A DNA stretch of 64,000 bases, taken from positions 162,540-226,539 of the forward strand of contig NZ_QFVR01000004.1 in the NCBI RefSeq assembly GCF_003143975.1, in the 5' to 3' direction. Positions 55,329-63,972 of the stretch are shown here, one piece after another. The stretch comes from Kurthia sibirica (GTDB lineage Bacteria; Bacillota; Bacilli; Bacillales_A; Planococcaceae). Numbering within the stretch: the stretch's first letter is position 1; each line of letters opens with the position of its first letter. Made by a program: the position numbers and the translations under genes. A model generated the notes under the pieces. That model saw nothing but the letters and a program-made list of their open reading frames with translations, did no database searches and was not told the origin of the DNA.

Positions 55329-58202
55329 TTAATTTATTTTTAAATAATGATAGATAGAGTCCTCTACCATATTTTTCAACTTTATATTCATTGTTACTAT
55401 TGGCAATGTTTTATTATCATTATTAGTTACCAATTCTTGAATAACTGTATTTTTATCAATCAAACCTGTTCCCAGATAGAAAAAATCGGTACCTTCTGCT
55501 CCTTCTTTTTTAATAAAGACATGAAGATCGACATTTTGTGCTTCTGCATCTATTATATTTTTCACTTCTTTTGAATCTAAAGTACGCTGGGATTTTGTAT
55601 ACCATTTTAGTAATTCAGGTGTTAATAACTCATCTGCATAATGAACACTTGAAGTGAGTTCTTCATCCTTATGATATGTGATAAAAATAGGTAAAGTTTT
55701 ATGTTTAAGACGATACCCATTTATCGTTCCACTTTCATCATTTTCCCAATTTAATAATCTACAAATATCTTTTCGCGAATATTTCTCATGAATAGTTAAT
55801 GGTGTACGATCATATTTCTGATTTTTCATAACTGCTACTTCTATTACATTTAAAACCTCGGTTTTAAATGACTCTTCTACAAGTAACCTTTTAAAATGAT
55901 CATTTAATTGATATTCCCCATCAATTAAATTGACCAATGGCTGATTTCCATATTTTTTATAATCATTTGAAACAAAGAAAGAATAATTTAAAAATCGTTC
56001 AACAGATTTAATTGTAGCTACATCATGCTTTTCACCCATTGATCTCAATCGATCAACAAATTTTTTCTGCGTTAGCGTTTCATTATTTATCAATGCTTTT
56101 AATAAGACTATTTCATGAATTCTCTTGCCATTTAATAGTTCCATCGAAAGCATAAATAAAACTTCATTTGCATAGTTTTTTGGAGATATTGTTGGTTCTT
56201 TAATTGCTTCTAAAAATAATGGGTACGTCTTTTTGGAATCTATAATTACCTGTGGATCCACTGAATCATATTTCATAAAGTCAAGCAAACTAGGCTTTCT
56301 ACCAACTTTACTTTCTAAATTTTTATATGCATCTCGCAAATTTTTCATAGAAGATAAATTTGTATTTTTTATTGATTCAAATATTCTTTGTTTCGCAATC
56401 TCCTCAAAATTCACCACTGATATACCCTTAATATAATTTGTTTCTGCAGTATTTTTCTTAGTATTATCTTTATTCAATGTTTGATCTCCTGATAATGCTA
56501 TGGGAATTAAATAGTTATTTTTATAATTCCCAATAAAATCAATAATTGCTACGTACTCTTTTGATTTATGCTTCCTTAAACCTCTCCCAAGTTGCTGAAT
56601 GAAGATAATACTAGATTGCGTTTGTCTTAGCATTATAATTTGATTTACCTTCGGAATATCAATACCTTCATTAAAAATATCTACTGTGAAAATATAACTT
56701 ATTTCGCCATTCTCCAATCGACCAATTTGTATTTCCCGTTCAGCTTGACTATCTTCACCTGTTAATGATGCAGACGCAATACCACGTTCTTCAAAAGAGA
56801 TTGCCAATTCTCTTGCTTCTTTTTTACTACTACAAAAAACTAATCCTCTTAAAACATCACCTGAATAACCATAATACTCTAATTTATTAATAATATGATT
56901 AACTCTTTCATCTTTGACTAAATCTTGTATTGTTGTACCTTCATCAATCATCTTTCCATCTATTTCATAATCAGTAACACCAAAATAATGGAAGGGGCAT
57001 AACATATCTTCTTCCAAGGCTTCTTGTAAACGAATCTCATATGCGATATTGTAATCAAATAATTTATACACACTAAAATCATCTGTTCTTTCTGGTGTTG
57101 CTGTCATGCCTAAAATAAAATCTGGCGTAAAATAATCAATTGTTTTTGTATACGAACTTGCCCCTGCTCTATGTACCTCATCAACTATAATATAGTCAAA
57201 ATGTTCTTTTGCGAAAGAATTCAATGTTTCATCTTTTGATAAGGACTGTATTGTTGCAAATAAGTACCTAGCCTTTATTTCTTTACTTGTGCCTGACAAG
57301 ATTCCATATTCAGAGTCTTCTCCACCTAATATATCTTTAAAATCTTGTTGAGCTTTCTTCAATATTTGCTCTCTATGAACTATAAATAATAATTTTTCCG
57401 GTTGTACATTTCGAACCTCAAATGCAGAGAGAAATGTTTTTCCTGTTCCAGTTGCCGAAACAATTAATCCACGCTTCGCACCTTTTTTTCGTAATGCTTC
57501 AATTTGTTCCAAAGCCTTACTTTGCATCTTATTAGGTAGTATCTCCCGATCATTTTGATTACATGACATGTCAAAGCTTTTCATTTGATTTTTCTGCTGT
57601 AGTTGTAGATTATACACTTCTTCGTATTTGTGAATCCATGAAGTAGATAGTTCAACTGCTTCATCCCAAAGTTTTTCATATTGATTATTAAAACTTTGAA
57701 CCAGTTCTCCATTCTCTAAAGAAGTGAATTTAATATTCCACTCATAGTTTTTCTTCATTGCTGTTTCAGTTAGATTTGAGCTACCGACTAATAATGAAAT
57801 ATAATTCTCTTTTTTAAAAACATAGCCTTTTGCATGAAAGCCACTTATTGATGTTAAGCGTACATCAACATTTCTTAATTTTAATAATTCTTTAAATACT
57901 TTAGGATTATTAAACCCTAAATATGTTGAAGTTAGGATTCTACCACGAATTCCTTTTTTATCAAGATCCAGTAAAGCTGTTTTTAACATAGACAACCCAC
58001 CTTCAGTTATAAAAGCTACCGAAATATAAAAAGCTTTACAATTTATTAGTTCCTCTAACAAGCTAGGTAAAACTTGTTTTCCTTCTCCGTTCACTATTAG
58101 TTGTGGGCGATGTATTTCACTTGAATAACGTGTTTGATCTATAAAAGCGCTTTGTAATGATTGTCCAATTATTTTTTCTAATTCAAAAGTTGCTTCTGTC
58201 AT
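55329..58202 (-). CDS. PLD-nuclease / SF2 helicase / DUF3427 protein
   Basis: 957 residues, cytosolic. An N-terminal phospholipase-D-type nuclease domain (about 40-190) has one HxK at 123-125 (GFHAKGYVF) and GSSN at 140-143; the Asp of a full HKD motif is absent, as is common in COG3886-type nucleases. An SF2 helicase core follows: Walker A SATGTGKT (about 250), DEVH box (about 341), a TATPER motif and QQLGRGLRK (about 537). The C-terminal third is DUF3427-like (LLNWENDESGTINGYRLKHK, late FFYLGTG). Second gene of an operon with a Nudix hydrolase, 12 bases upstream. Proteins of this build are often in accessory regions and are suspected of defence or DNA/RNA repair roles. DNA more AT-rich than neighbours. 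Confidence 0.88.
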   Translation of the reverse strand: MTEATFELEKIIGQSLQSAFIDQTRYSSEIHRPQLIVNGEGKQVLPSLLEELINCKAFYISVAFITEGGLSMLKTALLDLDKKGIRGRILTSTYLGFNNPKVFKELLKLRNVDVRLTSISGFHAKGYVFKKENYISLLVGSSNLTETAMKKNYEWNIKFTSLENGELVQSFNNQYEKLWDEAVELSTSWIHKYEEVYNLQLQQKNQMKSFDMSCNQNDREILPNKMQSKALEQIEALRKKGAKRGLIVSATGTGKTFLSAFEVRNVQPEKLLFIVHREQILKKAQQDFKDILGGEDSEYGILSGTSKEIKARYLFATIQSLSKDETLNSFAKEHFDYIIVDEVHRAGASSYTKTIDYFTPDFILGMTATPERTDDFSVYKLFDYNIAYEIRLQEALEEDMLCPFHYFGVTDYEIDGKMIDEGTTIQDLVKDERVNHIINKLEYYGYSGDVLRGLVFCSSKKEARELAISFEERGIASASLTGEDSQAEREIQIGRLENGEISYIFTVDIFNEGIDIPKVNQIIMLRQTQSSIIFIQQLGRGLRKHKSKEYVAIIDFIGNYKNNYLIPIALSGDQTLNKDNTKKNTAETNYIKGISVVNFEEIAKQRIFESIKNTNLSSMKNLRDAYKNLESKVGRKPSLLDFMKYDSVDPQVIIDSKKTYPLFLEAIKEPTISPKNYANEVLFMLSMELLNGKRIHEIVLLKALINNETLTQKKFVDRLRSMGEKHDVATIKSVERFLNYSFFVSNDYKKYGNQPLVNLIDGEYQLNDHFKRLLVEESFKTEVLNVIEVAVMKNQKYDRTPLTIHEKYSRKDICRLLNWENDESGTINGYRLKHKTLPIFITYHKDEELTSSVHYADELLTPELLKWYTKSQRTLDSKEVKNIIDAEAQNVDLHVFIKKEGAEGTDFFYLGTGLIDKNTVIQELVTNNDNKTLPIVTMNIKLKNMVEDSIYHYLKIN

Positions 58203-58214
58203 CTGTAAAATCCC

Positions 58215-58613
58215 CTAATCCATAGTTTCCATTATTTTTCTCACCGCAGGTATATCTGCTGGTGCCCAATCTAATATCATTAAATCTTTTTTCTTCAACC
58301 AAATACTATCAGAGTGTTCAAGGAGATTTAGTTCTCCTTTTTTTATTTCTGCCATATAGGTTTCTAATCTAACAATAAAATTTTCATATTCATAGATTGT
58401 ATCTTCTACTTTCTCATATACATTAATTAAACAATTAAATTCTTCTTGAATCTCTCTAACTAATGCAATCTTTGATGTTTCACCAATTTCTATTTTACCA
58501 CCTGGAAATTCCCAATACCCTCCTAATGTCATTTTTAAATTTCTTTGTGCAGCAAATATTTCATTTTTCGAATTTTTAATAATTGCCCCAACAACATGTA
58601 TTTTTTTTTTCAT
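58215..58613 (-). CDS. Nudix hydrolase (MutT-like)
   Basis: 132 residues. Nudix box complete: GGKIEIGETSKIALVREIQE, ending EEF, preceded by GGYWEFPGG. Resembles MutT/CTP-pyrophosphohydrolase types that hydrolyse (d)NTPs, including damaged ones. The ribosome site is AAGGAG. First gene of the unit with the PLD-helicase. The tight spacing suggests a functional partnership rather than a general housekeeping role. Confidence 0.9.
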   Translation of the reverse strand: MKKKIHVVGAIIKNSKNEIFAAQRNLKMTLGGYWEFPGGKIEIGETSKIALVREIQEEFNCLINVYEKVEDTIYEYENFIVRLETYMAEIKKGELNLLEHSDSIWLKKKDLMILDWAPADIPAVRKIMETMD

Positions 58614-58680
58614 TTTTATCTCCTTTTCTTTTATATTTTCTATAAAAATATAAACTATCCATATTAGTCAAATATAGAGC
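58614..58680 (-). promoter_or_regulatory. candidate promoter of the Nudix-helicase unit
   Basis: On the minus strand TTGACT (near 58668-58673) is followed by AT-rich sequence containing TATTTT at a 15-base spacing. Plausible but not strong. Confidence 0.4.
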
Positions 58681-58845
58681 GCCAATGAAATTATATTTTA
58701 CATTTTTAATCATTTTCATACCATTGATATTTGTTAAACTTCCCCCTCATTCAATTCTTATTTGTGTTTGTTCTCTTAGTATATTTTTTGTGTCTACCAA
58801 TAAAGTTATTAACTTATATATTACATCTTTTGCTGAATTCATCAG

Positions 58846-59028
58846 TCATATACAATCAACTTTCCCACTTGATTGTACAGTTCCTACAATGCGTCTTGAT
58901 CGACTAAAATTCTCAACCATAGAATTTACTAAAATGTAGTTTTTTAACTTCTCTATACACTTAATTACTGCTTTTTTCATCTTCATCACAACTATTAATG
59001 ATAGGAATAGCTCATCAAAGAATTTCAT
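58846..59028 (-). CDS. possible small protein in AT-rich DNA
   Basis: 60 residues starting MKFFDELFLSLIVVMKMKKA and ending SSGKVDCI. Preceded by GAGGAG at fair spacing, which is the main support. Not recognised; Lys-rich, possibly one hydrophobic helix near the N-terminus. It could be a remnant of a longer gene, because coding-like sequence continues past the stop. Confidence 0.3.
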   Translation of the reverse strand: MKFFDELFLSLIVVMKMKKAVIKCIEKLKNYILVNSMVENFSRSRRIVGTVQSSGKVDCI

Positions 59029-59374
59029 GTCACAAGCTCCTCTTTCTCTCATGAATTCTATTGAATTTTTAAGTTTAATGAATAGTTCATCATTTAACTC
59101 TGTTTTTTATTTACCTCAATCAACAATCTCTTAGGTATTTTATACAGATGAATTATATAACATCATATATCTTACACGTATAAACATAGTTTACAATGTA
59201 AAAGGTTTTTCTTAACAGTAATATCTATATTTAAAAATCCTTTTATAAACTACTATTTCAGCATTTGATTTTTATCATATTTTTTCTTTAAAGTATGATA
59301 GATTAATAAAGAGTAATTGTATCTTCAAGTGCAGAAATATTAAAAAAACTGATTTACTTGACGATAAAATAATA
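59029..59374. other. very AT-rich stretch without a recognisable gene
   Basis: Long A/T runs and no open frame with a ribosome site. It marks the upstream border of the Nudix-helicase island. Confidence 0.5.
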
Positions 59375-59426
59375 AAAAACATCCGTATGGAGAAGGCCAG
59401 TAATGGCTTTTTCCATACGGATATTT
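59375..59426 (-). terminator. terminator of the zinc-ribbon membrane-protein gene
   Basis: ATCCGTATGG-GAA-GCC and GGC-TTT-CCATACGGAT pair; the minus strand ends in a T-run. Confidence 0.9.
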
Positions 59427-59436
59427 TTGAAATGAT

Positions 59437-59817
59437 TTAAAAATCTGTTGTTGGATCGATTGAGCCTGCAATTCCCACAAAAATACCAATGATGATATAA
59501 AATACAATCCATACTCCAATTGCGATTAGTCCCCACATAAGAGCTGATTTTGCAGCGATTGGTTTTTCACCTTTCCATACAAAATACATAATGATTCCTA
59601 AAAGGGGCATGAAGCAAAAGGTTATAATATTTATACCGATATTGGCTTTATCTTGTACAGGTTGTTGTGCGCTTTTCTCTTCTTGCATTGGTTCTGGTTG
59701 AATTGGTTCTTTTGATTGTTCTGGTTCTGAATGGGTCGATGAAGAAAGCGCTGCACCACAGTTCGTACATATTTGTGCATTTTCCTCATTTTTCTCTCCA
59801 CATGATGAACAATACAT
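59437..59817 (-). CDS. zinc-ribbon membrane protein
   Basis: 126 residues from the ATG at 59817 (AAGGAG, good spacing). N-terminal zinc ribbon with two CxxC pairs (YCSSCGEKNEENAQICTNCG), a Ser/Pro/Glu/Gln-rich linker, then two membrane helices (NIITFCFMPLLGIIMYFVW and ALMWGLIAIGVWIVFYIIIG). A common Firmicutes layout of unknown function. Confidence 0.78.
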   Translation of the reverse strand: MYCSSCGEKNEENAQICTNCGAALSSSTHSEPEQSKEPIQPEPMQEEKSAQQPVQDKANIGINIITFCFMPLLGIIMYFVWKGEKPIAAKSALMWGLIAIGVWIVFYIIIGIFVGIAGSIDPTTDF

Positions 59818-59917
59818 AATGAACACTCCTTTTTTAGACAGATTGATAGTCATTATAAAATAGATGACTAAAATCTAATATACCCTAAAATTATCTTATT
59901 ATACCTTACAAATATTG

Positions 59918-60268
59918 CTAGAAATAACTACTAATCTTCAAGCCAATCCCATAACCAAATTGCGCTAGATTTACTAGAATATAAATAATGGCAATCCCAC
60001 CTAAAACGCCTGTTATAAAGCGCCTACTATTTGTACTCTGCCATTTCCCTGCTAATTGTCCGCCACCATCAATCACTATCGGTAAGCCAAGTAAACAACT
60101 TGTCACAAGTGATGGTGTACCTACTGTAAAAGGAAGAATGACACATATCAAATAACCAAGTAGCATACCGGTACAACGAGCACATAGTGGAAACTGTTTT
60201 CCTTTAAAAAAAAATGATCTTTCCGGCATTTTATGACACATAAAGAGTGTTTGCATATATCTTTCCAA
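59918..60268 (-). CDS. DUF2085 small membrane protein
   Basis: 116 residues. The family signature is complete: MCHKMPERSFFFKGKQFPLCARCTG with conserved Cys/His, then three membrane segments and LPIVIDGGGQLAGKWQSTNSRRFITGVLGG. The start is TTG, 8 bases after GGGAG. Function unknown; the Cys/His cluster may bind metal. Confidence 0.85.
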   Translation of the reverse strand: MERYMQTLFMCHKMPERSFFFKGKQFPLCARCTGMLLGYLICVILPFTVGTPSLVTSCLLGLPIVIDGGGQLAGKWQSTNSRRFITGVLGGIAIIYILVNLAQFGYGIGLKISSYF

Positions 60269-60345
60269 CCTATTGTCTCCCTTCCATAGCTATTCTCTTG
60301 AATACTATTTCCCTAATTAAACCTATTTGAAATCTTTCGAACAAA

Positions 60346-60377
60346 AAAAGTACCCCCTTCAAATGAAGAGAGTACCT
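60346..60377 (-). terminator. terminator of the nuclease-like orphan gene
   Basis: GTAC-C-CTTC and GAAG-GTAC pair around AAAT; T-run on the minus strand (AAAAAAAGTAC on plus). Confidence 0.7.
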
Positions 60378-60394
60378 GAAATCATTATAATCAA

Positions 60395-61285
60395 TTATTT
60401 ACCAACTGTTTTAACAAGTAATGCTGGATCCATTTCTAATGGATTATGTGTTGGGAGTGATTTTAAGATGGCTAATAGATCTGTTAAATATTGACCGTGG
60501 TTGATTTGGAATATATCATCGAAATCGAATTCTGGTGTGAATGTTTCGTCTTCAAAACTCCACTTGATGGCTGCTGCTAAATACTTTTTACCATCATATT
60601 TTTTTAATTTTGTTCTATAAAAGTTTGGCTTGAATGTAATATGTGCTTTTGGTAGTTCCATCGTGTCGATGTCTTCTAATTTGCCCATAATGTCAGCAAC
60701 TGTTTTCAGTTCTGCTTTCGTTGTTTCTAATGCATAGTTTGCGATCCCTGAGTTCGCAATTTCAGTGCCATGAACATGCGCATTTTTAAGGTTTTCTGGT
60801 AAGTTAATACCTTTATAAATAACATCTCTCACTTCTTGCTCTGTTAGTGGGAAATCTGTTCTGATTGGACGATTTTTATCTGTTACTTCTACTTCCCAGC
60901 CTAATAAAATGGAATTTGAAGGTGTTTTATGGACTTTTTCTGTATAAATCAGTTTTTCAGCTTTCATTTTCTCTTGAACGGCATCCGTTGCTGCTTTAAT
61001 AATTTCTTTCCAGTTTGTACCGAATAATGCTTCAGCTGTATCTGGTTTTAAGGCTGCTCCAATAAAGTCATTTTCGCCTCGTAATGTTAAAGCAATTTTC
61101 ACTTCAACTTTTTTAGTTCCGTTGACTCCTTGTAAATAAATAGCTGTTTTTGGTTCGCCAGCACCCATTGTGCGTGTTTTACCAACATGTTCTACTTCAA
61201 ATACTTCACCTTTATGATTAAATTTACCTTCTTTTTTAAACTTTTCAATAATATGTTGCTCTAAAATTTGATATTCTTTTTCCAA
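60395..61285 (-). CDS. orphan protein with PD-(D/E)XK-like core
   Basis: 296 residues from a TTG at 61285 that follows AGGAGG by seven bases; an ATG further up (61336) has no ribosome site. No family recognised with certainty. Residues 33-66 (HVGKTRTMGAGEPKTAIYL ... VEVKIAL) resemble the GEPKTD...ExK pattern of restriction-endonuclease-like folds; the expected Asp after PKT is Ala48, and EVK is 61-63. No signal peptide or membrane segment. Monocistronic. It may be a degenerate nuclease or a DNA-binding relative. Confidence 0.65.
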   Translation of the reverse strand: MEKEYQILEQHIIEKFKKEGKFNHKGEVFEVEHVGKTRTMGAGEPKTAIYLQGVNGTKKVEVKIALTLRGENDFIGAALKPDTAEALFGTNWKEIIKAATDAVQEKMKAEKLIYTEKVHKTPSNSILLGWEVEVTDKNRPIRTDFPLTEQEVRDVIYKGINLPENLKNAHVHGTEIANSGIANYALETTKAELKTVADIMGKLEDIDTMELPKAHITFKPNFYRTKLKKYDGKKYLAAAIKWSFEDETFTPEFDFDDIFQINHGQYLTDLLAILKSLPTHNPLEMDPALLVKTVGK

Positions 61286-61513
61286 AATAATTCCTCCTAA
61301 TGGTCTAACTGCTATATCGAATAATGTATTTTGCATATACGTTACTATTTATAATCTACCTCTCATTGTATCAAAATGAGAGGTGGTAGGTCTATGGTTT
61401 GTTTTGCCAATAATATAACTGTTGTTTATCAAAATGATTAAAATATATCGTACCATGTAATTATTTTACTTTCCGAAATAGTTTGAATATAATGAGAATT
61501 AGATGGAGAAAGG

Positions 61514-63328
61514 ATGAAAATTATGCCACAATTATTAAATCGTAACGAAGTAAATATGGAAGATACTTGGAATTTAGGTGATTTAGTACCTACTGCTTAT
61601 AAGATTGATGCTCATATGGATCAACTAATTATTGATGCTCAAGTATTTGAAAGGAATTTTTCTAGTAGATTAACTTCTGCTCAAGATGTCATTTCCTGTT
61701 TGAAAGTTTATGAAGAGTTATATGAACGTTTTGTCATTTACACTACATATGCACGTTTGCGTTTGGATGAAGATCGCGGTAATGGGAAAGCACAATTACA
61801 ACAGGCTAAAATCGGGACCGCTGCTGCGTCTGTTATGAGTGCCTTATCCTTTGTCGATAGTGATTTGGCAGCTTTACCAGCAGCTATCTTACAAGAAGCA
61901 CAACATATGGATTCAACGTATATTACGTTGATTGACAATATTCTACGCAATAAACCTTATCAATTACACCCGGAAGTTGAAAAAGCGTTAGCGACCTTAT
62001 CGCCAGTACTGGATTCTCCCTATGCAATATACAATACAACGAAATCAGTAGATATGAATTTTCCTGATTTTGAAGTTGCTGGTACAACGTATCCGATGAG
62101 TTATGGTGCATTTGAAAATGAATGGGAACTTGAGCCAGATACCGATAAACGTCGTGCAGCATTTACAGCATTCTCTGCTAAGATTGCCGACTATCAACAT
62201 ACGACGGCAAAAGTCTATAATACGCAGCTACAAAAAGAAAAAACGCTTGCATCAATGAAAGGATTCGATTCTGTCATTGATGCATTGCTTCATGTCCAAC
62301 ATGTCGAACGTGATTTATACAATCGACAAATCGATTTGATCATGACTGAACTTGCTCCACATATGCGTCGTTATGCACAACTATTAAAAAAAACCTATGG
62401 CCTCGACAAAATGACTTATGCTGATCTAAAAATCGCTTTAGATGCTGATTTTGATCCCCTTGTAACAAAGGCAGAAGCACAAAAATATATTTTACATGCT
62501 GTAGAACCAATGGGTGCTGATTATGTTCAAATGGTACAAGAAGCCTTTGATCATCGTTGGATTGATTATGCACCAAATAAAGGGAAGTCCACTGGTGCTT
62601 TTTGTTCAAGTCCATATGGTTGCCATCCTTATATTTTGGTATCTTGGCATGATAAAATGAATGATGTTTTTACGTTAGCCCATGAGCTAGGACATGCGGG
62701 ACATTTTGTCAATGCTCATAAAAAACAGACGATTTTCAATTCGCGCCCTTCAATGTATTTTATAGAGGCTCCATCTACGATGAATGAAATGTTATTGGCG
62801 AATCATCTTGCACAGTCGAATGATGATCCACGCTTCAAACGTTGGGTGATTTCAAATATGGTTTCTAAAACATATTTCCATAATTTTGTAACTCATTTAC
62901 TAGAAGCAGCCTACCAACGAAAAGTCTATACGATGATTGATGAAGGACAATCCGTTAATGCGCCCATTTTAAATGACCTATTCCGCCAGGTTCTCGAAGA
63001 ATTTTGGGGTGAGGATGTAGACATTACAACTGGGGCAGAGTTGACCTGGATGAGACAACCTCATTATTATATGGGCTTGTATTCATACACATACAGTGCT
63101 GGTTTGACAATTTCTACTCAGGTATCACAACGTATTATTAATGGTGATGATACAGTGATTGCAGATTGGTTGGAAGTTTTACAAACAGGTGGTACGAAAA
63201 CACCAGCTGAATTGGCCTTGATGGCAGGGGTGGATGTGTCGACCGATGAACCACTACGTCAAACAATTGCTCATATCGGCAATCTTATTACAGAATTAGA
63301 ACAATTGACCGCTGTGTTAGAGCAGTAA
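61514..63328 (+). CDS. pepF: oligoendopeptidase F
   Basis: M3B zinc metallopeptidase that degrades oligopeptides in the cytosol. 604 residues, normal length. Active site HELGHAGHF at about 391 (HExxH) with the downstream Glu in YFIEAPSTMNEMLLANHL; C-terminal PHYYMGLYSYTYSAGLTISTQV is typical of PepF. The start ATG at 61514 follows GGAG by five bases; ATG 61523 is an alternative. Monocistronic. Confidence 0.95.
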   Translation: MKIMPQLLNRNEVNMEDTWNLGDLVPTAYKIDAHMDQLIIDAQVFERNFSSRLTSAQDVISCLKVYEELYERFVIYTTYARLRLDEDRGNGKAQLQQAKIGTAAASVMSALSFVDSDLAALPAAILQEAQHMDSTYITLIDNILRNKPYQLHPEVEKALATLSPVLDSPYAIYNTTKSVDMNFPDFEVAGTTYPMSYGAFENEWELEPDTDKRRAAFTAFSAKIADYQHTTAKVYNTQLQKEKTLASMKGFDSVIDALLHVQHVERDLYNRQIDLIMTELAPHMRRYAQLLKKTYGLDKMTYADLKIALDADFDPLVTKAEAQKYILHAVEPMGADYVQMVQEAFDHRWIDYAPNKGKSTGAFCSSPYGCHPYILVSWHDKMNDVFTLAHELGHAGHFVNAHKKQTIFNSRPSMYFIEAPSTMNEMLLANHLAQSNDDPRFKRWVISNMVSKTYFHNFVTHLLEAAYQRKVYTMIDEGQSVNAPILNDLFRQVLEEFWGEDVDITTGAELTWMRQPHYYMGLYSYTYSAGLTISTQVSQRIINGDDTVIADWLEVLQTGGTKTPAELALMAGVDVSTDEPLRQTIAHIGNLITELEQLTAVLEQ

Positions 63329-63337
63329 CAACTCGTC

Positions 63338-63395
63338 CTATGCATGATTCGTTCTCCTTCCTTCGGGATGTAGAGCTGTCATGCATTTTTTTATG
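63338..63395 (+). terminator. pepF terminator
   Basis: ATGCATGA and TCATGCAT arms flank about 38 bases with an inner hairpin, followed by TTTTTTT. Confidence 0.65.
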
Positions 63396-63436
63396 ATTCA
63401 ATGCTATACTATTTTACAAAAAGGAGTGATTAGGTC

Positions 63437-63871
63437 ATGAAACAATCCATCGTCCACATAGCACTTGTTGTAAATGATTATGATGAAGCCATTGATTTTT
63501 ATACAAAACGACTACATTTTACACTACTAGAAGATACGTATCAGGAAGAACAGGACAAGCGTTGGGTAGTTGTAGCCCCTCCTGGTTCAAATGGCACAGC
63601 AATTTTATTGGCTAAAGCATCAAAAGAACATCAAACAGATTTTATTGGTAATCAAGCCGGTGGACGCGTGTTTCTATTTTTAGCGACGGATCATTTTGAT
63701 AGAGACTATCATAATATGGTGGCTAACCATATAGAGTTTATCCGTCCACCTAAACGTGCTGACTATGGGACCGTTGCCGTTTTTAAAGATTTATACGGTA
63801 ATTTATGGGATTTAATCGAGTTTACAGAAGGTCACCCGATGTCGGCTCGCTTAAAAAAAGACACCGATTAA
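63437..63871 (+). CDS. VOC-family (glyoxalase/dioxygenase-like) protein
   Basis: 144 residues, two beta-alpha-beta-beta-beta modules. Starts with metal-ligand strand IVHIALVVNDYDEAIDFYTKRLHF and ends with VAVFKDLYGNLWDLIEF, both typical VOC-fold motifs. Could be a lyase, dioxygenase or antibiotic-binding protein; the substrate cannot be read. AAGGAGTGA ribosome site. Confidence 0.85.
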   Translation: MKQSIVHIALVVNDYDEAIDFYTKRLHFTLLEDTYQEEQDKRWVVVAPPGSNGTAILLAKASKEHQTDFIGNQAGGRVFLFLATDHFDRDYHNMVANHIEFIRPPKRADYGTVAVFKDLYGNLWDLIEFTEGHPMSARLKKDTD

Positions 63872-63923
63872 TCGGAGGGCACTGAAAAACTTACGTTTTT
63901 TATGACGAGTTGATTTTTTAGAT

Positions 63924-63972
63924 AAAAATAAGGCACTTTCTGTTCGATTTGAACAGAAAGTGCCTTATTTCA
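63924..63972. terminator. strong bidirectional hairpin near the right edge
   Basis: AAATAAGGCACTTTCTGTTC and its complement pair around GATTT. It serves the VOC gene and probably a convergent gene beyond the window. Confidence 0.9.
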
